Assembly (NCBI RefSeq): GCF_000768675.1
Contig: NZ_AVPI01000077.1
Coordinates: forward strand, 1 to 64,000
From: Knoellia flava TL1
Lineage (GTDB): Bacteria > Actinomycetota > Actinomycetes > Actinomycetales > Dermatophilaceae
DNA: 64,000 bases
Reading direction: 5' to 3'
The position numbers and the translations under genes were made by a program. Shown here one piece after another: positions 46,696 to 54,501 of this stretch. The notes beneath the pieces are model-generated. The model had not been told where the DNA came from. It saw only the letters and a program-made list of their open reading frames with translations, and searched no databases. Numbering within the stretch: the first letter of the stretch is position 1; each line of letters begins with the position of its first letter.

Positions 46696-47564
46696 CAGGG
46701 CTCCCCGTGCTCACCGCCGGCCTGGTGCACATCTACCGGGCCGAGCACCACGACGTCGCCGCCCTCGCCGGGGTCGACCTCTCCGTGCAGGCGGGGGAGA
46801 TGCTCGCGCTCCTCGGGCCCTCCGGGGCCGGCAAGTCGACCCTCCTCACGCTCTTCGGCGGGCTGCTGCGCCCCAGCGCCGGACGGATACGAATCGGGGA
46901 CCACGAGCTGTCGCGCATGTCCGAGCCCGACCTCGACGCCCTGCGCGGGCGAGAGGTGGGCATCGTCCTCCAGGGCGCCTCGCGCAACCTCATCCCGCAC
47001 AAGACGATGCGCGAGAACGTCGCCTTCGCCCAGGGGTCGCGACGCTCGCGCGGCGACGTCGTGCCGGTGGACGAGGTGCTCGACCTCGTGCGGCTCGGGG
47101 AGCGCGCCGACCTGCCGCTGTCGTCGCTCACTCCGGGCGAGCTCCAGCGCGGCGCGCTCGCGGTCGCCGTCTCGACGAAGCCCGGCCTGCTCCTCGGCGA
47201 CGAGCCCACGAGCCAGCTCGACCACGACGCCCGAGACCAGGTCCTCCAGACCCTCGCCGACATCAACGCGACCTGGGGCACGACGGTCATCGTCGTCACC
47301 CACGACCCCGAGGTCGCGGCCCGTATGCCGCGCACCGTCACCATCCGCGACGGCCGGGTCGGCGCCGAGGGGCGCGAGGGCGAGGAGTTCGCGGTCGTCT
47401 CGGCCGACGGCTCCGTCCCGCTGCCGCCGCACGTGCTCGCCACCCTCACGCCCGGCACGCTCGTGCGGCTCGTCGAGTCGGACGCCGGCTGGACACTGGT
47501 GCGCGACGAGCTCGACGACATCGACGACATCGACGGGGAGGTGCCCGATGGGTCGGCACTCTGA
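46692..47564 (+). CDS. ABC transporter ATP-binding protein with degenerate signature
   Basis: A 290-residue ATPase subunit. Walker A GPSGAGKST, Q-loop VLQGASRNL, Walker B LLLGDEPTSQLD and switch VTHDPEV are intact. The signature LSGGQ is replaced by LTPGE (SSLTPGELQRGA), so one of the two composite ATP sites is likely non-hydrolytic. A C-terminal extension of about 60 residues follows the domain and ends in an Asp-rich tract (DELDDIDDIDGE). It overlaps both neighbours (4 bases with the permease, 17 bases with the next ATPase). Confidence 0.9.
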   Translation: MTGLPVLTAGLVHIYRAEHHDVAALAGVDLSVQAGEMLALLGPSGAGKSTLLTLFGGLLRPSAGRIRIGDHELSRMSEPDLDALRGREVGIVLQGASRNLIPHKTMRENVAFAQGSRRSRGDVVPVDEVLDLVRLGERADLPLSSLTPGELQRGALAVAVSTKPGLLLGDEPTSQLDHDARDQVLQTLADINATWGTTVIVVTHDPEVAARMPRTVTIRDGRVGAEGREGEEFAVVSADGSVPLPPHVLATLTPGTLVRLVESDAGWTLVRDELDDIDDIDGEVPDGSAL

Positions 47565-48261
47565 GCAGCACCGGACGTTCGGGCGTCGCAGCACGGCCGA
47601 GGCGTCCGGGACGTCACGCGCTCCCGAGGGGTTCGTCGACGTGCGCGGTGTCGGGGTGGCCTACGGCGACGTCACCGCCCTCGAGGAGGTGTCGCTGTCG
47701 GCGCGCCCGGGCGACTTCCTCGCCGTCACGGGTCACTCCGGAGCCGGCAAGACGAGCCTCATCAACGCCATCGCCGGCATTGTCCCGCTCGCCTCCGGCG
47801 AGGTCGACCTCGGCCGAGGCGCCACCCAGCGTCGCGACCCGAGCGCCGTCGCGATCATCCCGCAGGGCAACGGTCTCGCGAGCGTGCTCACGGCATACGA
47901 GAACGTCCTCGCCCCGCTCCGCGCGCGAGGTCTCGCGCCCGACGAGGCGGCCACGCGCGCGACGGAGGCGCTCGCTGCCGTCGGTCTCGGGGAGTCGGGC
48001 ACGCACCTCGTCGAGGAGCTGAGCGGTGGTCAGCAGCAGCGGGCCGCGGTCGCGCGCGGGCTGGCCATCGACGCCCCGGTGCTCCTCGCCGACGAGCCGA
48101 CGAGCGAGCTCGACCACGACAACCGCGAGCGCGTCCTCGACCTCATGCGGGCCCGGGCGGACGCCGGTGCGGTCGTCATCATGGCGACGCACGACCCTGA
48201 GGCGGCAGCCCGCGCGGACGTCGTCATCGAGCTCGACGACGGCCGCGTCGTCGGAGGCTGA
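47548..48261 (+). CDS. ABC transporter ATP-binding protein
   Basis: A 237-residue ATPase subunit with canonical motifs: Walker A GHSGAGKTS, signature LSGGQQQRAAVARG, Walker B VLLADEPTSELD and switch ATHDPEA. The N-terminal ~28 residues are a polar extension. Together with the preceding ATPase it should form a heterodimer with one canonical and one degenerate site, serving the single large permease. A perfect 14-bp hairpin ends the operon. Confidence 0.92.
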   Translation: MGRHSEQHRTFGRRSTAEASGTSRAPEGFVDVRGVGVAYGDVTALEEVSLSARPGDFLAVTGHSGAGKTSLINAIAGIVPLASGEVDLGRGATQRRDPSAVAIIPQGNGLASVLTAYENVLAPLRARGLAPDEAATRATEALAAVGLGESGTHLVEELSGGQQQRAAVARGLAIDAPVLLADEPTSELDHDNRERVLDLMRARADAGAVVIMATHDPEAAARADVVIELDDGRVVGG

Positions 48262-48266
48262 CCGTG

Positions 48267-48301
48267 CCTGCCGGACGTGGCTGGCGGCCACGTCCGGCAG
48301 G
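48267..48301 (+). terminator. Hairpin ending the ABC exporter operon
   Basis: CCTGCCGGACGTGG pairs perfectly with CCACGTCCGGCAGG around a seven-base loop. It lies between convergent stops (48261 and 48313) and may act for both. Confidence 0.85.
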
Positions 48302-48312
48302 AGGTGCGGTGC

Positions 48313-49398
48313 TCAGCCGAGCGCGATCCTCACGACCTGACCGCCGCCGGGCAGCACGCTGCCGGTGGTGACGAAGGCGTTCGATCCGCGGATCGCCACG
48401 CCGTAGGGGGCGAAGAGGCCGGCGGCCACCGTGGCGTGGCTCGAGCCACCCTTCGTGACCTTGGCCAGGCGTCCGATCGGGCCGCCCAGGAGGCCGTTCT
48501 CGGCGATCTCGACGGCATACAGGCTTCCGTCACCGGCGAAGGCGAGCGAGGTCACGTTGGTGAGGCCGGTGGCCCACTTCGTGGGCGTCGAGCCGGGGAC
48601 GACCCGCCAGACCGACGACGACCCTTTCTCGAACGGGTAGCCGACGAGCTGGCTCACGTACCACGCGCCGTCGGGACCGCGGACGACGTCCGTCGGCACT
48701 GCGTCGGCCGGGAAGCCCGGGAACGGTGCGGCGGGCGCGAAGGCCGGGACCGGCGGGAGCGTCGCGACGGTGGTGTCGTTGGTGCGCACGACCGCGTTGG
48801 CGCCGGCGTCGGCCACCACGTAGGTGTTGCCCCAGCGGGCCAGACCGACCGGGTTGCTGTCGAGGTCGGTGCCGTCGGGGTTCTCCGAGGTCTCGTAGGC
48901 GACGAGGTCAGCCTCGCTCCGGAGGGTCGTGGAGCGCAGGTCGCCGGTGAGCACGTGGCCCAGCCAGGCGCCGGCCAAGCCGAGCGCGTCACGGAACTCC
49001 GGTGGAGCGCCGAGACCGATGGTGACGGCGAAGCGCGAGTTGCCGGTGAAGGCGATGTCGGACGGACCGGTCGCGTCCTGCTCGTTGGCGACGGAGGGCA
49101 GGCCCGTGACGACGCGGCTCACCGAGCCGTTGCCGTTGACCCGGGCGATGCTGCCGGAGGGCCCCACGCAGGACTCCCCGAACTCGGGGTGCTCGGCGCA
49201 CGCGCCGTCACCACCGACACCCGCCTCGGCGACATAGAGCTGGCCGCCGGGCGAGAAGGTGAGCTGGCGTGGGCTGTTGAGGCCGGAGGCCACGGGGACG
49301 GGGGCGCCGTTCGCGTGGGCCGCCGCGGGGGCGAGGAGGGCGACGGAGGTCGCGAGTGCGGTCCCGATGGCCGCGAAGCCGAGTGTCCTGGACGTCAT
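48313..49398 (-). CDS. Secreted ScyD/ScyE family beta-propeller protein
   Basis: A 361-residue exported protein. A signal peptide (MTSRTLGFAAIGTALATSVA, continuing to a likely cut after AHA) is followed by NHL/six-blade-propeller-like repeats: SGLNSPRQLTFSPGGQLYVA, PSDIAFTGN, AWYVSQLVGYPFEKGSSSVW, VTSLAFAGDGSLYAVE. The family is named after scytonemin-cluster proteins, but members are widespread and mostly uncharacterised. GGAG precedes the ATG at 49398. It is monocistronic by context. Confidence 0.88.
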   Translation of the reverse strand: MTSRTLGFAAIGTALATSVALLAPAAAHANGAPVPVASGLNSPRQLTFSPGGQLYVAEAGVGGDGACAEHPEFGESCVGPSGSIARVNGNGSVSRVVTGLPSVANEQDATGPSDIAFTGNSRFAVTIGLGAPPEFRDALGLAGAWLGHVLTGDLRSTTLRSEADLVAYETSENPDGTDLDSNPVGLARWGNTYVVADAGANAVVRTNDTTVATLPPVPAFAPAAPFPGFPADAVPTDVVRGPDGAWYVSQLVGYPFEKGSSSVWRVVPGSTPTKWATGLTNVTSLAFAGDGSLYAVEIAENGLLGGPIGRLAKVTKGGSSHATVAAGLFAPYGVAIRGSNAFVTTGSVLPGGGQVVRIALG

Positions 49399-49503
49399 GG
49401 AGGTCTCCGCTCGGATGGGGGGGATTGCGGACCCCAGCCAGCATCCTCTCGGCCCCGCACCCCGATCGGCGATCGACGCAAAACCGCCCACCTGGGCCAC
49501 TCC

Positions 49504-50847
49504 TCAGCGCCGGGCGAGGAGCGCCTCGATCTCGGGGTGCGCGCGGCGGTAGCCCTCGAGCAGAGCCCGCGCGGTCGACACCGAGTCGACGAGCGGGTGC
49601 AGCGCGAAGGCCTTGAGCGCCGCGTTCGGCGAGCCGGTCGCTGCCGCCTCGATGACGAGGCGCTCGACGGCCTTGACCTCCTGCATGAGGCCGAGCATGT
49701 GTCCCTCGACCGGCGCGAGCCGCTGGGGCGTGGGTCCGTCGCGGTCGACGACGCACGGGATCTCGACAACCGAGTCGGACGGCATACCGGGGACCGCGTC
49801 CCTCGCGCGCACGTTGAGGATCATCGACGAACGCTCACCGCGGCTGATGGCGGCCATGATCGCGAGGGCGACGCCCTCGTAGCCGCCGCCGGCGACGTCG
49901 GCCTCGTCGCGCGACTCGTCCTCGGCGCGGGCCTCCTGCATGTAGGTCGCGTCCCGCTGCTCGCGCACCCGGTGCCACTCGGCGGCGGCGCCCTCGGGGT
50001 CGGTCCCCACGCTGGCGTAGAAGGCGTCCTGCTGGTCGCGCAGGAACTCGCCGCGGGTCTGCGGCGCCGCGGTGATCGCGGACCGGGCCTCGCGCGAGTA
50101 GTAGTAGTAGTAGAGGTACTCGTTGGGGATCGAGCCGAGGGCGGCGACCCACTCGGGACCGAAGAGCCGTCCCTCCTCGAGCGTCGCGAGCGCCGAGGGG
50201 TCCGCGAGGAGGCGGGGGAGGTGGTCGGTGCCGCCGACGCGCAGCGCCCGCAGCCAGCCGAGGTGGTTGAGCCCGACGTAGTCGATGTCGGTCGTGGCCG
50301 GATCCAGGCCGAGCGCCCCGATCGCCCTGCGCGCCAACGCGATCGGCGAGTCGCAGATGCCGATGACGCGGTCACCGAGGACGGACTGCATGGCCTCGGT
50401 GACGATGCCCGCGGGGTTGGTGAAGTTGATGAACCACGCGTCCGGCGCGACCTCACGGGTGCGCCGGGCGATGTCGAGGGCGACGGGGACGGTGCGCAGC
50501 GCGTAGGCGAGGCCACCGGGTCCGGTCGTCTCCTGGCCGATGACTCCGAGGTCCAGGGCGACCCGCTCGTCGCGGGTGCGGCCCTCGAGCCCGCCGACCC
50601 GGATCGCGGAGAAGACGAAGTCGGCCCCGCGCAGGGCGTCGTCGAGGGCGGTCGTGCTCGTGACCCGCGGCGCGTCCGGGTGGCCGGAGCCGAGCTGGTC
50701 GAGGACGAGGGTCATCGCGCGCAGCCGCGCCTCGTCGCGGTCGTGGAGCACGACCTCGGTGACCCGCCGGTCCGACTCGTCGCGGAGCAGGGCTCGGTGC
50801 ACGAGCGGGACGCGGAAGCCGCCCCCGCCGAGGATCGTCAGCCTCAC
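49504..50847 (-). CDS. Family 4 glycoside hydrolase (6-phospho-beta-glucosidase type)
   Basis: A 447-residue NAD- and metal-dependent glycosidase. The NAD motif is LTILGGGGFRVPLV at the N-terminus. FINFTNPAGIVTEAM is the GH4 signature, and the metal ligands are the cysteine in GICDSP and the histidine in GLNHLGW. GH4 enzymes cleave mostly 6-phosphorylated or plain glycosides by oxidation at C3. The GTG start overlaps the stop of the DeoR gene (GTGA) and has GGAGG upstream. The DeoR/PfkB neighbours indicate a sugar-utilisation module without a visible transporter. Confidence 0.92.
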   Translation of the reverse strand: MRLTILGGGGFRVPLVHRALLRDESDRRVTEVVLHDRDEARLRAMTLVLDQLGSGHPDAPRVTSTTALDDALRGADFVFSAIRVGGLEGRTRDERVALDLGVIGQETTGPGGLAYALRTVPVALDIARRTREVAPDAWFINFTNPAGIVTEAMQSVLGDRVIGICDSPIALARRAIGALGLDPATTDIDYVGLNHLGWLRALRVGGTDHLPRLLADPSALATLEEGRLFGPEWVAALGSIPNEYLYYYYYSREARSAITAAPQTRGEFLRDQQDAFYASVGTDPEGAAAEWHRVREQRDATYMQEARAEDESRDEADVAGGGYEGVALAIMAAISRGERSSMILNVRARDAVPGMPSDSVVEIPCVVDRDGPTPQRLAPVEGHMLGLMQEVKAVERLVIEAAATGSPNAALKAFALHPLVDSVSTARALLEGYRRAHPEIEALLARR

Positions 50848-51602
50848 GCGACCTCCACCTCCACACCGCGGTCGCGGCACTCGTCGAGAATGAGCGGGTC
50901 GGCGCCGGCCGAGGTGACGAGCACGTCGACCTGGTCCACGCGGCACACGCGCAGCGTCCCCGACCCCGGGATCTTGTGTCCGTCGGCGACGACGACGACC
51001 TCGCGGGCGGCGGCGATGAATGCCCGCTTCACCGTCACCTCGACGAGGGTCGAGTCCATCACCTGACCGCCGCTCGCGATGCCGCTCGTGCCGATGAAGG
51101 CGCGGTCGACGCCGATCTGGTGCACGGCGTCCTCGGTGAGCACGCCGACGAGCGAGTGGTAGGACCGGCGGAGCATGCCGCCGAGAAGGATGAGCTCGAC
51201 GGACTCGTCGTCGCGCAGCGCGTCGAGGACGGCGAGGCTGTTGGTGACGACGGTGATCGCGCGCCCGCGCAGCTCTCGGGCGAGTCGGGCCGTCGTCGTG
51301 CCGATGTCGAGGGCGACGACCTCGCCGTCCCGCACGCGTGCCGCGGCTGCGACGGCGACGCGGGCCTTGGCCTCGGCGTGGGCGCGTGCGACGTCGTCGA
51401 AGGGGTGGAGCCGGTCGGGGTCGCCGGTCGTCACGGCGGCGCCGCCGTGCACGCGGGTGAGGACGCCGGCGCGGTCGAGCTGCTGCAGGTCCCGGCGGAT
51501 CGTTGAGGGACTCACGTCGAGCGCGCTCGACAGCTCGCTCACCGAGACGGTGCCGACGTCGCGCACCCGGGCGACGATCTCGCTGTGCCGCTGCACCCTC
51601 AC
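50844..51602 (-). CDS. DeoR/GlpR-type transcriptional regulator
   Basis: A 252-residue regulator. The N-terminal helix-turn-helix is visible (VSVSELSSALDVSPSTIRRD) followed by LTRVHGGAAV. The C-terminal DeoR sensor domain (VVALDIGTTTARLAREL, GVDRAFIGTSGI) binds phosphorylated sugars. The start is uncertain: GTG 51602 or 51596, or ATG 51629. It is co-transcribed with the GH4 gene and divergent from the PfkB kinase; the intervening AT-rich and tandem-repeat elements are likely its operator. Confidence 0.92.
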   Translation of the reverse strand: MRVQRHSEIVARVRDVGTVSVSELSSALDVSPSTIRRDLQQLDRAGVLTRVHGGAAVTTGDPDRLHPFDDVARAHAEAKARVAVAAAARVRDGEVVALDIGTTTARLARELRGRAITVVTNSLAVLDALRDDESVELILLGGMLRRSYHSLVGVLTEDAVHQIGVDRAFIGTSGIASGGQVMDSTLVEVTVKRAFIAAAREVVVVADGHKIPGSGTLRVCRVDQVDVLVTSAGADPLILDECRDRGVEVEVA

Positions 51603-51617
51603 ACCGGGCAAGGTACC

Positions 51618-51632
51618 AAAAGTGAGCATTTT
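51618..51632. promoter_or_regulatory. AT-rich imperfect palindrome between DeoR and PfkB genes
   Basis: AAAAGTGAGCATTTT is an AT-rich island in very GC-rich DNA, 16 bases upstream of the DeoR start. It is a candidate promoter or operator element. Confidence 0.4.
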
Positions 51633-51682
51633 CGACCACGCCTGCGCACGTCGCCGGCAGCCACGCACATGTGGCGCAGAGA

Positions 51683-51702
51683 AACGCGCAAGAACGCGCA
51701 AG
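51683..51702 (+). repeat. Two tandem AACGCGCAAG decamers, candidate DeoR operator
   Basis: AACGCGCAAG occurs twice head to tail and is followed at 51707 by CTTGCG in inverse orientation. It lies just upstream of the PfkB GTG at 51723. DeoR-family operators often consist of short direct repeats about one helical turn apart. Confidence 0.5.
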
Positions 51703-51722
51703 CCGGTCTTGCGGAGACGGCG

Positions 51723-53024
51723 GTGACGGGCCACGATGACGAGGTGCCGGTGGACCAGACGTTTGACCCGCTCGCCTCGCTGAGGCGTGCTGGCGACCCC
51801 GAGGTCGACGTCTTCGTCCAGGGCACCGTCTTCCTCGACATCATCTTCACCGGGCTCGCGGCGATGCCCAAGAGCGGCACCGAGGTGTGGGCCGACGGCA
51901 TGGGATCGTGCCCGGGGGGGATCGCCAACCTCGGCGTCGCCGCGGCACGGCTCGGACTCAACACCTCGATCGGGGCGGCGTTCGGCGACGACGACTACGG
52001 CGAGTTCTGCTGGCGCTCCCTCGAGGAGCAGGAGGGGATCGACCTCTCCCGCTCGCGGCGCTACCCGCACTGGCACACCCCGGTCACGGTGTCGGTCTCG
52101 GTGCACGGAGACCGGCGGATGATCACCCACGGGCATGCGGCGCCGGAGTCGGCCACCGACATGATCGGCGCCGTGCCGCGGGCCCGCTCGGTGCTGCTCG
52201 ACCTCGACGCCGAGCGTCCGCTGGGCCAGGGCCACCCCGAGCGCGAGTGGGCCGATGTCGCCGCAGCCGGTGGAGCGCTGCTCTTCGCCGACGTCGGCTG
52301 GGACCCGACGGGGGTGTGGTCGCCGCTGCTGCTCACCCAGCTCGAGGAGTGCCACGCCTTCATGCCCAACTCGGTCGAGGCGATGGCCTACACGCGCACC
52401 GACTCCGCCCACGACGCGCTCTATGCGCTCGCCGACCTCGTGCCGCTCGCCGTCGTCACCAACGGGCGCGAGGGGGCGGTGGCGATCGACTCCGGGACGG
52501 GCGAGGAGGCCGTCGTGCCGGCGCTGCGCGTCGAGGCGATCGACCCGACCGGCGCCGGCGACGTCTTCGACGCCGGGATGCTGGTCGGCACCCTCGCCGG
52601 CTGGCCGCTCCTCGACCGGATGAACTTCGCGACCCTCTGCTCGAGCCTGGCCGTCCAGGAGTTCGGCGGGTCGCTCGCCGCGCCGGGCTGGGGCGACATC
52701 GCGGACTGGTGGCACAGGGTCCGCCGCCAGCCGACGTCGAACGCCGCGGCCCGATCGGTGCAGCGCCGCTTCTCCTTCCTCGACGACCTCGTCGCCGACG
52801 TCCCCTGCGGAGCGGTGCGTCGAGCGGCCGCGACGATCGCCAAGCTCTCCGACGCCCAGGTCGCCAAGCTCTCGGACGCCCAGGCCGCCTCGGACGCGGC
52901 CGGCCAGGGTGCCGGGGCTCCTGCCGCCGCGGAGCCGCTGCCCGCGGACCCGGAGCAGCACGTCCCGCGGACACCCGCCGCAGGAGCACCCGTCACCACC
53001 CTGCCTCTCAACGAGACCCCGTGA
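51723..53024 (+). CDS. PfkB-family carbohydrate kinase
   Basis: A 433-residue ribokinase-like sugar kinase. The N-terminal segment (VDVFVQGTVFLDIIFTGL), the Gly-rich GSCPGGIANLGVAAARLG and the C-terminal anion hole with catalytic Asp DPTGAGDVFDAGML are clear. About 100 residues after the kinase core are unusual: a polar region with IAKLSDAQ/VAKLSDAQ repeated, then an Ala/Pro tail. GTG 51723 with GGAG upstream is preferred; an in-frame ATG at 51669 would place the operator-like repeats inside the gene. The sugar is unknown; DeoR and GH4 neighbours suggest glycoside-derived hexose. Confidence 0.88.
   Translation: MTGHDDEVPVDQTFDPLASLRRAGDPEVDVFVQGTVFLDIIFTGLAAMPKSGTEVWADGMGSCPGGIANLGVAAARLGLNTSIGAAFGDDDYGEFCWRSLEEQEGIDLSRSRRYPHWHTPVTVSVSVHGDRRMITHGHAAPESATDMIGAVPRARSVLLDLDAERPLGQGHPEREWADVAAAGGALLFADVGWDPTGVWSPLLLTQLEECHAFMPNSVEAMAYTRTDSAHDALYALADLVPLAVVTNGREGAVAIDSGTGEEAVVPALRVEAIDPTGAGDVFDAGMLVGTLAGWPLLDRMNFATLCSSLAVQEFGGSLAAPGWGDIADWWHRVRRQPTSNAAARSVQRRFSFLDDLVADVPCGAVRRAAATIAKLSDAQVAKLSDAQAASDAAGQGAGAPAAAEPLPADPEQHVPRTPAAGAPVTTLPLNETP
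52839..52886 (+). repeat. 24-bp tandem duplication in the PfkB tail
   Basis: Two adjacent 24-bp units (GCCAAGCTCTCCGACGCCCA... and GCCAAGCTCTCGGACGCCCA...) differ at two positions. They encode AKLSDAQV and AKLSDAQA in the non-catalytic tail. Confidence 0.85.
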
Positions 53025-53136
53025 ACCGCGCCGCACCGCGCGGGTCGCACTCCTCGCCGGCGCCGGCCTCGCCCATCGGGTCGGAGCGGGAGGGACGTTC
53101 TCCCGGTCGCGACGTCGGCGTGCGGTGACGGGCGGC

Positions 53137-53142
53137 TAGTTT
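53137..53142 (+). promoter_or_regulatory. Candidate -10 (TAGTTT) for leaderless MarR mRNA
   Basis: TAGTTT, six bases (gctcct), then the GTG at 53149. The same hexamer lies in the CRP-type site before the atp operon. Confidence 0.5.
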
Positions 53143-53148
53143 GCTCCT

Positions 53149-53685
53149 GTGCCCAAGGACCTCAGGCTGCCCTTCGACCCGATCGCCCGTGCCGGTGACC
53201 TCTGGCGCGCTCGGTGGGGCGAGGGCAGCCGCTCGCGCCCCATGGTCACGGCGACGTCGATCATGCGCGTCCAGCAGCTGCTCATCACCGAGTTCGACGC
53301 CATCGCCGGGCGCCACGGCCTGACCTTCGCCCGCTACGAGGCGCTCGTGCTCCTTGCCTTCAGCCGCGAGGGCCGGCTCTCGATGGGCCGCATCGGCGAG
53401 CGGCTCATGGTGCACCCGACGAGCGCGACGAACACGATCCAGCGCCTCGTCGCCCAGGGATTCGTCGAACGGGTCCCCAACCCGCAGGACCGGCGCGGCG
53501 CCATCGCTGTGATCACCGACACCGGGCGGGCCGCGATGGAGGCGACGACCGCCGACCTCGAGTCGGCGGACTTCGGGCTCGGGATGCTGTCGCCGGAGGA
53601 GCAGGACGCGCTGTTCTCGCTGCTCAGGGGTGTGCGCGTGGCCGCCGGAGACTTCGTCGAGGGGTCGGAGGAGCACACGTCCTGA
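53149..53685 (+). CDS. MarR-family transcriptional regulator
   Basis: A 178-residue winged-helix regulator. A basic/aromatic N-terminal extension (LPFDPIARAGDLWRARWG) precedes the dimer helix. The DNA-binding helix is LSMGRIGERLMVHPTSATNT and the wing is RVPNPQDRRGAIAVITDTGR with the Asp-Arg-Arg typical of MarR. Ligand and targets are unknown. The 21-bp palindrome at 53798, before the next operon, is a possible target. Confidence 0.92.
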   Translation: MPKDLRLPFDPIARAGDLWRARWGEGSRSRPMVTATSIMRVQQLLITEFDAIAGRHGLTFARYEALVLLAFSREGRLSMGRIGERLMVHPTSATNTIQRLVAQGFVERVPNPQDRRGAIAVITDTGRAAMEATTADLESADFGLGMLSPEEQDALFSLLRGVRVAAGDFVEGSEEHTS

Positions 53686-53705
53686 CCGGTCGCGGGGGCG
53701 TCGTC

Positions 53706-53746
53706 GAGGGCCGGAGGAGGCCGTGGCCGCTCCTTCCGAGGCCCTC
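53706..53746 (+). terminator. Imperfect hairpin after the MarR gene
   Basis: GAGGGCCGGAGGA pairs with TCCTTCCGAGGCCCTC with a bulge around a GC-rich loop. ATTT follows a few bases later. Confidence 0.5.
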
Positions 53747-53797
53747 GGGGATTTGGCCCCGGCGTCCGTCGTTTGTCATGGTTGAGGGAAGCCCGTG

Positions 53798-53818
53798 ACC
53801 GAAATGAGACATTTCGGT
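53798..53818. promoter_or_regulatory. Perfect 9-3-9 palindrome, candidate operator
   Basis: ACCGAAATG and CATTTCGGT are exact reverse complements separated by AGA. It lies 30 bases upstream of the membrane-protein ATG at 53848 and is AT-richer than its surroundings, fitting a repressor site over the promoter or leader. Confidence 0.65.
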
Positions 53819-53847
53819 CCGTCCCTGATGCAACCAAAGGACCACGC

Positions 53848-54501
53848 ATGCCCACGCTCGCCAAGCGGGTCGCCGGTGGCCTCCTCGCCCTCCTGGGCGT
53901 GGTGCTCACCGCCGTCGGCCTCTGGTACGCCCTCCACCTCGGAGGAAGCGGAACCGCGACCTTCAGCTCGCCGGCCTCCGGCACGACGCCGGTGCTCGTC
54001 CCCCAGACCGTGCTCAACCGCGTCGACGGCGACGTCACCGTGACCGCCACGCCGCGCAGCGGGGGGACCGTGTGGCTCGCCGCAGCCGCACCCTCGGACG
54101 CGAAGGCCGTACTGGGCACGACCGCCCACACGACGGTCACCGGGGTGAGCACGCGCCCGTGGCAGCTCCGGACCGAGAACACCGGCACCGGCGCCGCACC
54201 GGCGCTCGCCGGCACCGACGTGTGGCGCAACACCGAGACCGGCAACGGCGCGGTGACGATGACCATCGAGCAGGAGAACGCCCCCGAGACCGTCATCGCG
54301 CAGGCCACGAAGGGCCAGATCGAGCGCGTCGACGTCACGTGGGAGCGCAAGTCCTGGTTCGTCCAGTCCGTCATCGCTGCCCTCGTCGGCCTCTTCCTCC
54401 TCCTCAGCGGTCTCAGCCTGCTGTGGAGCACCCGCCGTCGCCGCAACGCGACGCCGACCACCGACACCCTGCCCGCAACGCGCGTGGAGGAGAACGCATG
54501 A
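53848..54501 (+). CDS. Two-helix membrane protein of unknown function
   Basis: A 217-residue protein with an N-terminal helix (VAGGLLALLGVVLTAVGLWY), a ~145-residue extracytoplasmic domain rich in Thr/Gly/Ala/Val (TVTATPRSGGTVWLAAAAPS), and a C-terminal helix (VIAALVGLFLLLSGLSLLW) with a basic cytoplasmic tail. Beta-strand-like alternation suggests an extracytoplasmic beta domain. AAAGG precedes the ATG. The gene overlaps the lipoprotein gene by four bases (ATGA), so both are made together. Family not recognised. Confidence 0.72.
   Translation: MPTLAKRVAGGLLALLGVVLTAVGLWYALHLGGSGTATFSSPASGTTPVLVPQTVLNRVDGDVTVTATPRSGGTVWLAAAAPSDAKAVLGTTAHTTVTGVSTRPWQLRTENTGTGAAPALAGTDVWRNTETGNGAVTMTIEQENAPETVIAQATKGQIERVDVTWERKSWFVQSVIAALVGLFLLLSGLSLLWSTRRRRNATPTTDTLPATRVEENA

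Noticed and set aside
48277-51066. A 929-codon open frame opposite the ScyD, GH4 and DeoR genes
   Set aside because: It spans three well-supported genes on the other strand and shows no domain features; it is a shadow of high GC.
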